Shown one piece after another: positions 6,967-13,952 of a stretch of 15,537 nucleotides of DNA (its first letter is position 1; every line of letters begins with the position of its first letter). This DNA comes from Hamiltosporidium magnivora. Its lineage: Eukaryota > Microsporidia > Dubosqiidae. Below the pieces are notes generated by a model that saw nothing but the letters and a program-made list of their open reading frames with translations, had not been told where the DNA came from and made no database searches. The stretch covers positions 1-15,537 of the forward strand of contig PITI01000270.1 in assembly GCA_004325065.1 (NCBI GenBank), written 5' to 3'. A program made the position numbers and the translations under genes.

Positions 6967-7406
6967 AGAAACTAGTTTTATCACTACGACTAAAGAATAT
7001 AAATAATATAAATTCTAGAATGAAAATATTTCAAAAGAAGTAAATATAACAAGTAATATTATAGAAATTAAAGTCAAAATAATATTTATTTACAATGTTA
7101 CATCTATTATATGCAGTGATCTAGAATTTTTTTGCCATTATTTAAACTCAAAAATTTCTTCCTTTTATTATCTCATTTAATCTTTTTTTAAAAAAAAAAA
7201 TTATATTTGAATATCAAAAGTTGTTCTGCCATTAATTGTTTTAAGAGATTTTATATTTGTTATCTTTTTTTGTTCTCATATTATTTCTTTAACAAACATA
7301 TTATTTTTATTTTTTATTCTCTTTGTAAACTAAAAAAATATTTTCGGTCTTTTTTTAACCATAATTGTATATTTTGCTTTAATCCAATTGATATATAGAA
7401 TTTCTT

Positions 7407-7428
7407 AAGGTATAATAGTTTATACCTT
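7407..7428. other. Short hairpin, 8 bp stem and 6 nt loop
   Basis: aaggtata (7407-7414) and tatacctt (7421-7428) are exact reverse complements around the loop atagtt. On the plus strand it is followed by two further T residues. It may be a transcript-end structure or chance. Confidence 0.35.
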
Positions 7429-7478
7429 TTGAAATACACTATTTAAGTGAATTATTTTAATCGAAGATCCTGTTCTTA

Positions 7479-7772
7479 TGTGTAGGGAAAGGAATAAGCT
7501 AAAAATAGTCAAATACTAAGTAAATAAATATGACATAAGTAATTATTCGGTAAGTGTTGCTTCAAAGAATTTCTTCATCTCAAAAATCAAATAATATTCT
7601 TAAAAAGCATTCTTTTTTCTGTAAAATACTTTGTAATTAATTTTCAAATCCAAAATAAATCTAAAAAGTATTTTTTAGCTATGTAATTCCATGTTGGTTT
7701 TATTCTGGTGTCCACTCTTATCTCTGCATACTCATTTTCAAAAATATTTAAGTAAATCATTTTTGAATTCGG
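7479..7772 (-). pseudogene. Possible gene relic: 98-codon frame interrupted only by TGA
   Basis: Read on the minus strand from the TAA at 7773-7775 to the TAA at 7476-7478, the frame contains four TGA codons and no TAA or TAG. The first open part has an ATG at 7758-7760 and ends at TGA 7644-7646, 38 codons including ENEYAEIRVDTRIKPTWNYI. Later pieces include KLITKYFTEKRMLFKNII and RNSLKQHLPNNYLCHIYLL. The residue mix (D, E, R, W, P) looks more protein-like than the surrounding AT-rich noise. I recognise no family. It may be a decayed gene or chance. Confidence 0.25.
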
Positions 7773-8459
7773 TTAGATAAATCAAGCGTATTTATTTGAA
7801 CAAAATAAATGTGAATGAAATACTTTTATCTTTATTGATGAATTATTTACTCACATGGGTATTTAGCTATAAATATATTTATAACTGTGACAACATTGTG
7901 TTTTACATATAAAATTACAAATTCTATGTTTTTTTAATGGTTTGTTTGTAGTTTAATTTAAATTATTAAATAATTTGCAAGAACTACTGAATTATAAATA
8001 TCTTATTATTTCTAAATTTAAAAATTTATATTTCAAATATTGTTTTACTTAATTAATTATATATAAGCTATGATGTTCTACTCAATTGTTTTGTTTCTTA
8101 CAAATTATACTGTTAGGCTACGAGATTTATTTATTTATAATATAACTGTTGTATAAAAATTTGATTTTTGTTCGTTTACTTTATTAATTATATATCTTAG
8201 TTGGAGGAGAATGAATATCTATATTAAAAAAACTATTGAATAATGTGTATGTGGAACTGATATGGAAGCTATTGTTTTCTTTTTTTGAGGCATGGAAAAA
8301 TCACTAATTTTTCGTTTAATCTATGTGAATTTGTATCCGAGGAGAAGGTCAGATGAACAGTAAATTTTTTCTTCGCACAGTAATTTTTGGTTTTCTATGT
8401 AACTAGTTTTAAAACTACGATTTCTTGTAGATTATTACCAAGTAAAAGCATGGAAAATT

Positions 8460-8486
8460 AGCCTTGGTTACTGGGATCAGAAGGCT
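8460..8486. other. Bulged stem-loop in the GC island
   Basis: agcctt (8460-8465) pairs with aaggct (8481-8486). Stacked on it, ctg (8471-8473) pairs with cag (8478-8480) around the loop ggat. A 5-base bulge (8466-8470) lies only on the 5' side. Nine base pairs in 27 nt is notable for this composition. Confidence 0.5.
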
Positions 8487-8678
8487 CTGTGCCTGGGAAT
8501 CAAAAATAAAAAACTCTTTAAGCAGGTAACCTAAGTAGCAAGGTAAATATTTGTTGCTATGTCATTAAAACTGCTAGAATTACTTTATAGAAGCCGCTCA
8601 TATATATCTTGGTTGGAAGTTTATTCAATCTGTAAAGTGTAGAGTTAATTCTATGCTTTCTCTATCGAAGGATCTAAG

Positions 8679-8721
8679 GTGGTATTTGAGCTGCGATCAT
8701 ACTCGCGGAAATGAATACCAC
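8679..8721. other. Two-tier stem-loop in the GC island
   Basis: An outer 8 bp stem pairs gtggtatt (8679-8686) with aataccac (8714-8721). An internal loop of 4 and 5 nt leads to an inner 6 bp stem, ctgcga (8691-8696) with tcgcgg (8703-8708), including one G-T pair, capped by tcatac. The arrangement resembles an RNA helix with an internal loop rather than a simple DNA palindrome. Confidence 0.55.
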
Positions 8722-9220
8722 TAACTACGCTACACATCATGTGGTCTTAAGCATACTTCTGATGAAATTGTTTGTCATGTAAGTACCAATGGAGGTTATG
8801 GGAAAAGTTATCTAGTTATACCCAGAACTCTATTAATGTCATAGAAACAACATAACACATCTAATTTTTTGAAAATTTGTGATTTTTTTTAAAAAAAATG
8901 GAAGTATTAAAGTTATTTAATAGTTTAAATAGTTTCTTAAATGAATTAGAAATCTTTTAAAGGAATTATAATTTGGCAAGTTTTTATAAAATGTCATAAA
9001 ATTTGTTGAGTAATGAGAAAAGAAATAATTTCTCATTAGTAACGACTATTTTTTATCTTCAAATAAATTATGTAATTTTTTTAAAAGATTTATTTTGTAT
9101 TAATTATGATAAAAATATAGTCAAAATGTCTGTATTAGAAACAAATATTAGTAAGAAATTGCAAGTACAACTGATTACATACTGGCTGTATAAATAAAAA
9201 ATGAATTTGATATATTTTAT

Positions 9221-10948
9221 TTATTCCTTTAAGCTATCCACTAAATAGTACAATGCCTTATAAGTTTCCTCGAATTTGTCATTTTTATCAATGTGAATTT
9301 CAACATCTCCATCGTCAAAAACAAGTTTAAAATATTTCGTTGATATGAAACTGTCGCTATTATCTGCAAAAATAACGTTTTTTAATTTAGATAGATCTAA
9401 ATTAGCTATTAGGCTCCCACTATAAACATTATAAATAATCATACTATAACCGTACCAATAAATGAATCTTCTTTTCCATAATTGTGTTGCAATATTTCTT
9501 TTATTTCCTCTGATATTGATGTAGCCTTTGAACCAAAATGCATACGTATAGTTTCTTCTCTTAAACCACGAAACCAATTCATTAAATGAAGTAGGAACAT
9601 TAAATGGAACATGTATAATTTCTCCCTCTGATAATATTACCATTTGTGTGTCAATATGCGAAACTGTTGGTAGTTCTTTACTAAATAATGAACTTAAAGC
9701 CTCAAAAATCCCACCTGGACTATATTTTTGCAATTTTATTGTATTTGTTTGAATTTTATTGTGATAATTTATCAGTTGTGTAGTTTTAATTTCCTGTGTG
9801 CCAATAGCTATTTTTCTGGTGGGTGCATCCAGATTAGAATATTTTGTTTTTTCATTATTTCTTTCTTTGATCAGAACAGTCAATTTAATATTTACATCTT
9901 GTTTTTTAGGTATTTCAATTATAAACATTTGATTGATTAAAATATTTTTGTTAGGTGAAAATTCTCGCGTTAAAAAGATTTTGTCATTAATAATGATTTT
10001 TACCAAAACCAAATCCACATTTTCCCAGCCAATTAAGCATTCGTTTATACTCTGAAGATAAAAAAATAATTTTCCCGGAAATCTTTTAATGGTTATTTCA
10101 TTGGTAACATTTTCATGAATCTTTTTTTTGAGCGCATTTTCGGTGTCTAAATGTACTACCTTGTATCCATCATCGAATTCAGTACGAGATTTAATATTTC
10201 CACGTAAATAAAAAGTATCTTCTACAGATGAGAAATCAAATGTTTTTCGAACTTGTTCAAAATTATTTGTCCCTGGTTCTGGTTTCGCACCTTTTTCTGA
10301 AATATTGACTTGAAAAGATTTTTGCTCGTTCGTACTTTCACATTTATCTGCTAAAGTAGAATCGAGGCTGTCAGAAGAACTTATTTTTATTTTCTTATAA
10401 TTTGAAAAATCCTTTTCTAATTCAATCCTTTCTTCTGAGATTTTTCCAGCTTTTTCACGGTTTTTAGTCCAATTTTTCAACAGATTTTCTGTTTTTTTAT
10501 TTTCACAAACAGAATACGCATACAACGACATTCCATTTTTCGATATATTTACACCACTTTCCAACACAAATTTAGTCATATCATAGTTACCCAATACAGC
10601 ACAATAATGTAAAACATTGTTTTTACCGGAATCTTCATAGTTCAACACATCCTTATCAGATTTTCTCAATAAAATCATAATTGCTCTGAAGAGTTCATCA
10701 TTTATGTCTGAACTATTCTCTCTTGAATTTGTACTTTCCACTGAACTTAATTCATAGTTATTTTGTATCATCCTCCCTATCAAATATTGTACAGCATTCA
10801 TTCTTTTTACTTCCCCTAAACAACTTATATACATTGTTCCTTTGTACGGTGTATTTATCAATGCTTTAGCGCCACTATGCTTCTCTTTTTCAAGTGTCAA
10901 TATAATTTTTCGGTGATCAAGCTCATCTAAAAATTTATAGAACTCCAT
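9221..10948 (-). CDS. Ankyrin-repeat and PH-domain protein with anillin/Bud4-like C-terminal half
   Basis: A 575-residue protein, probably a cortical or septum scaffold. N-terminal part: ankyrin-like helices with INTPYKGTMYISCLGEV (31-47) and the clearer NNVLHYCAVLGNYDMTKFVLESGVNISKNG (110-139, given here by position and key residues L112-H113, G120, V128-L129, G132). Residues 165-245 are charged and low in hydrophobics. Residues 291-365 start GKLFFYLQSINECL and read like the C2-like core of the anillin homology region (GxLFFRVLxxKNxxL in Bud4/anillin). Residues 471-572 form a PH domain: KGYINIRG, then LWKRRFIYWYGYSMIIYNVYS and LIANLDLSKLKNV, the layout of Bud4/anillin PH domains. The ATG at 10948 is the only plausible start; no CCC motif precedes it. 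Stop is TAA. PH assignment is fairly firm; anillin kinship and ankyrin count are inference. Confidence 0.7.
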   Translation of the reverse strand: MEFYKFLDELDHRKIILTLEKEKHSGAKALINTPYKGTMYISCLGEVKRMNAVQYLIGRMIQNNYELSSVESTNSRENSSDINDELFRAIMILLRKSDKDVLNYEDSGKNNVLHYCAVLGNYDMTKFVLESGVNISKNGMSLYAYSVCENKKTENLLKNWTKNREKAGKISEERIELEKDFSNYKKIKISSSDSLDSTLADKCESTNEQKSFQVNISEKGAKPEPGTNNFEQVRKTFDFSSVEDTFYLRGNIKSRTEFDDGYKVVHLDTENALKKKIHENVTNEITIKRFPGKLFFYLQSINECLIGWENVDLVLVKIIINDKIFLTREFSPNKNILINQMFIIEIPKKQDVNIKLTVLIKERNNEKTKYSNLDAPTRKIAIGTQEIKTTQLINYHNKIQTNTIKLQKYSPGGIFEALSSLFSKELPTVSHIDTQMVILSEGEIIHVPFNVPTSFNELVSWFKRRNYTYAFWFKGYINIRGNKRNIATQLWKRRFIYWYGYSMIIYNVYSGSLIANLDLSKLKNVIFADNSDSFISTKYFKLVFDDGDVEIHIDKNDKFEETYKALYYLVDSLKE

Positions 10949-11530
10949 TGTTTGTTTACAAAACTATTGTTTTTATTTTTATTTAAATGAAACATGTTTT
11001 AATCAGAGGAAAACAATAAGATTGTTTCAAAACAAAAATGAAACATTTGATAAGGTTGATTTTAAATTCAAATCCGAATTACGATTTGTTGTTTCAATCG
11101 TATTTTACATTCCGAACAAAATATTTGGTTCTAAAATATTTATACAAATTATTTTTATCTGATTTTATCTTATTTCAACAAATGAACTATTTATATTGAT
11201 ATATCAATTACATATATTGGTATTTAAATAATGCTTATCTTATCAAAATAAAAAATTTTATTGGCTAACTTATATTTTTTTCCAATTTAAAGCACTAAAG
11301 AAAATTATAATTTCGTATTTTGCACCAATATATTTACTTTCCATATGAGAAATGTGTAATATTTCTTTTAATTTGATAATTTGTAGATAATACCATTTAA
11401 AAAATATTCGATAGCTAATTCATTTGAATATCATTGTAAAATTAAATTGTTTATTGCTTTATTTCCATATCTGACATAAAATATATCAAAGATTATCTAA
11501 AAAAATCATAATTTTTTTATATTATCCCTT
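10949..11530. other. AT-rich intergenic region between divergent frames
   Basis: About 580 bp separate the minus-strand ankyrin/PH gene from the plus-strand hydrophobic frame, so both promoters should lie here. The only C-run near a start is tatccctt (11523-11530), just before the plus-strand frame. I see no repeats, RNA signature or coding-like frame. Confidence 0.55.
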
Positions 11531-11533
11531 ATT

Positions 11534-12268
11534 TTGAGAAAAGTAATATTTTATTTGAAATACATTCTTATAACGTATTTATTATTTGCAGTAATTCACT
11601 ACATATTAGTAAATCAAACTAACCTAATATTTCAAACCAGAAATATGGCATTTAATATATCTGATTTCTTAGAAATACTTGAGAACAGTAACAACTTACA
11701 AAAAATATATAAAAAAATTTTTGTTTATAAAAAATATTTTATTACATTGTTTAGTCGAATAAATTACAGTAACGAATACTTATATGAATTGGTTTTTGTG
11801 AATTATTTGACTGAAATACTCACAATTTTTTATGTTATAATATCTTTACTTTCCAAAAATAGAATTTCAAATATTGAAAGTATATTTGATTTAGATCTTA
11901 AACAGCTAATACTTTGTACATTTAAAAACGAAAACTTTTTTATATTTTTGAATAATATATATGCAATTTATAAAATCAGAATTGTAAAATTCGATTTTTT
12001 AAGTTGTTATAAAATATTTTTGTTTGGAATTTTACTTAATAATATTTTTATACTCTTATTGAAAAATATTACAGGGAGACTTAATCATTACGGCAGCGTT
12101 TCTTTTATTGTTTTTGCAAAATGTTTTGATCTGGAATGGAATACTTTCGTTGATTTGGTCGGTTATTTAGCCATTGATTTTATTTATAGAAGTGAGTGTT
12201 TTCCATTTGAAGAATGTTTCTCTGCTGTGTGTCTATACAAACTGTATAAGTGGTTCTTTTATAATTAA
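11534..12268 (+). CDS. Hydrophobic protein of unknown function; start codon unclear or lost
   Basis: The open frame runs from the TAA at 11498-11500 to the TAA at 12266-12268. I do not recognise the 244-codon product. It has hydrophobic segments at residues 5-26, 88-107 and 156-177, so it is likely membrane-associated or secreted, and a Cys-rich C-terminus (SECFPFEECFSAVC, 220-233). The listed first codon is TTG; there is no ATG upstream in frame. The first ATG is at 11645, which would give 207 residues and drop the N-terminal hydrophobic segment. A CCC motif ends directly before ATT at 11531, where an ATG would be expected. Options are a lost start codon (pseudogene), a non-AUG start, an unseen 5' exon, or the short form. 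Confidence 0.5.
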   Translation: MRKVIFYLKYILITYLLFAVIHYILVNQTNLIFQTRNMAFNISDFLEILENSNNLQKIYKKIFVYKKYFITLFSRINYSNEYLYELVFVNYLTEILTIFYVIISLLSKNRISNIESIFDLDLKQLILCTFKNENFFIFLNNIYAIYKIRIVKFDFLSCYKIFLFGILLNNIFILLLKNITGRLNHYGSVSFIVFAKCFDLEWNTFVDLVGYLAIDFIYRSECFPFEECFSAVCLYKLYKWFFYN

Positions 12269-12389
12269 ATATCATTTAATATTTGGAATCAAAGTTTAAA
12301 AATTAATTTCGAGATCTAATTTTGTACTTGTTCAAAATTTAAAACATACTTTCTGAAATTAAATATTCAATAGTACATCTAATATTTGA

Positions 12390-12617
12390 CTTTTTTATAT
12401 AATATTTTATCTAGATACAAAGCTTTGGGTCAAATCTACAACAAATTTAAAACCGAGTAACCAAAAACACTATTTCTGTATTAAATGTTTTAAAGATACT
12501 TTAACTTCTACCTTGGAGAAAGAATCCAGAATGGAATCTTTTAAATCTTTTTCTACAGGATTGATTTCTGATAGTAATGTAAGTCAGAAAACAAACCAAA
12601 TTTTTATTCAAAAATAG
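12390..12617 (+). pseudogene. Possible gene relic: 75-codon open frame without a start
   Basis: The frame is open from after the TGA at 12387 to the TAG at 12615-12617. The only ATG is at 12531. Composition is protein-like, with HYFCIKCFKDTL including a CxxC and a Ser/Lys/Glu-rich stretch, LEKESRMESFKSFSTG. It lies 120 bp downstream of the hydrophobic frame. No family is recognised. One open frame of this size is near what chance allows in 3 kb of AT-rich DNA. Confidence 0.2.
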
Positions 12618-13718
12618 AATCAACAGAAAAAATGGTTAATAGCCCATTTCTTCTTTATATTTGTCACAATTATACAACATTTTTAACAGTGAATATTTAT
12701 TGATGAATTTAAGTTTAGATTTTTTACTGGTAGCAAAAAAAATATATAGCACATAGAATATGAATATAATTTTAATTTAATAAAATTTTAAGTTTAAATG
12801 TTTTTGCACTCTTTAATATATTTTTTTTACCGGATTAAACAACTTTAGCTTTTTCTTCCAATTCAGATTCATCATTTCGATTTTTCGTGGTTCATTTTAT
12901 GTTGTCATGTAATCTAAGATAAGATCAATGTTTTTAGTTTTTGCTTATTTGACATCATCTTCTTCAGTGCTTTCTTTTTTTAATTAGAAAATATGTTACA
13001 ACTGTGTTTAGGGTTTTTATAAACTTACATTCATACTGACTTCGAATATTTTCGGTATTTTTTGTGGACAAAGTTTTTTTAATAGATCAAATGAAATGCT
13101 TCAGGTGTCTTCTTGTATACCATTGAAAGCATAAGTTTCTCTAAATTCATAAGTATGTACAGTATTTTATGGTACTTGTCATAATATTGTCTCTGGGTAT
13201 TACTTAAGAAATCACCTCAATACTAAATTTTTAGACAAGAAACGATTCATTGGCATATAAGCAATACTTCTTTGGGTTTTCGGCTGAAATCATTTGAAGT
13301 TAATATCTAGAATTATTTCTGTACAATAAGTTTGATTTTATTTTTCTCTTTTCAGAAAAAATGTATCGGATTTATAATTTTAAATTTTGAGATATGTGTT
13401 TAGCTAGGCAAAACACTCAAATCTCTGCATTTCTTTTAAAAAAAACGTTCATGAATTGAGTGACTCTTAATTCATTGTTTTAATTTAAAATATATGTTCA
13501 AAAGAAATAAATAAAAGCATTTTTTATTCTCGTTTTGTCTTTTGCGGTGAAATGATAAAATGATTTATAATTGAATAAATATTTCATATGATATCTTTCT
13601 AAAAATATAAAAAAGAATATTTTGATATTAATGTATGATATATTGAATAATCACAATAGAAAACCTCCAAAATATAAGTTAAAGAAATTAATATATCAGA
13701 ATTTTGTATAATACGTGA

Positions 13719-13952
13719 TGTGTTGGAGTTAAATCTAATATACGCTATTTTGAGTATATTAGAGACAAAGAACGAATTAAAAAATCTAAAAAGGGTATAT
13801 TTTCACAAAGAAAACTATTTTTTTGGTTGGAAGACGATTTGAAATAATTTATTTGTCGATTTAAGCAAAATTTGGATGTTACCAGACAAAATGAGTTCTT
13901 AAACATCATAAAAGTTTTTGTTTTGTCAGAATATCTAGGTTTAATGATTTAA
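13719..13952 (+). pseudogene. Possible gene relic: coding-like frame with one internal stop
   Basis: Between the TGA at 13716 and the TAA at 13950 the frame has a single TAA (13845-13847). The halves read GVKSNIRYFEYIRDKERIKK...FFWLEDDLK and FICRFKQNLDVTRQNEFLNI...SEYLGLMI. Upstream of the TGA the same frame continues YIRILYNT from 13692. The charged and aromatic residue mix differs from random AT-rich translation. No homologue is recognised. Confidence 0.25.

Larger units (their letters stand above)
8440..8850. ncRNA. GC island with nested hairpins: candidate structured RNA, strand unknown
   Basis: By hand count, 60-base blocks here contain 32-42% G+C (42% at 8461-8520 and 8701-8760, 38% at 8641-8700). 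Sampled blocks outside (7921-7980, 8041-8100, 8881-8940) have 13-20%. No frame longer than about 43 codons crosses it on the plus strand. Two clear stem-loops lie inside (8460-8486 and 8679-8721). In AT-rich genomes such islands often mark RNA genes. I compared by eye with U1, U2, U4, U5, U6, 5S, SRP and RNase P/MRP signatures and found no convincing match. A T-run at 8861-8866 could be a Pol III terminator if it is transcribed on the plus strand. A decayed protein gene is the alternative. Confidence 0.35.
7050..9220. other. 2.2 kb region without an assignable gene
   Basis: This separates the Dus gene from the 3' end of the ankyrin/PH gene. It is very AT-rich at both ends (sampled 60-base blocks 13-20% G+C) and lacks the CCC/GGG minisatellites. 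Contents worth noting are a minus-strand frame broken only by TGA codons (7479-7772), an 8 bp-stem hairpin at 7407-7428, a GC island with hairpins at about 8440-8850, and T-run/A-run palindromes at about 7183-7200 and 8883-8898. A 64-codon frame at 9003-9197 begins with TTG and has its first ATG only at 9126, so I do not call it a gene. Confidence 0.6.

Noticed and set aside
6753..7043. 96-codon plus-strand frame over the Dus 5' end
   Set aside because: Antisense shadow of the 84 bp in-frame duplication, with no ATG-linked signal or recognisable domain.
7207..7398. 63-codon plus-strand frame rich in Phe, Tyr and Cys
   Set aside because: TTG start in extremely AT-rich DNA, with composition as expected from random sequence.
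8440..8850. Identity of the GC island as U1, U2, U4, U5, U6, 5S, SRP or RNase P RNA
   Set aside because: Fragments such as a U5-like cttttac or U6-like acagag on the minus strand appear without the required neighbouring conserved sequence or structure.
7183..8898. Element bounded by T-run/A-run palindromes at both ends
   Set aside because: The two runs are homopolymers of different lengths with no shared flanking sequence, so they are not convincing terminal repeats.
9003..9197. 64-codon plus-strand frame converging on the ankyrin/PH gene
   Set aside because: It begins at TTG, its first ATG is at 9126 (23 codons), and no family features are visible; a relic is possible but unsupported.
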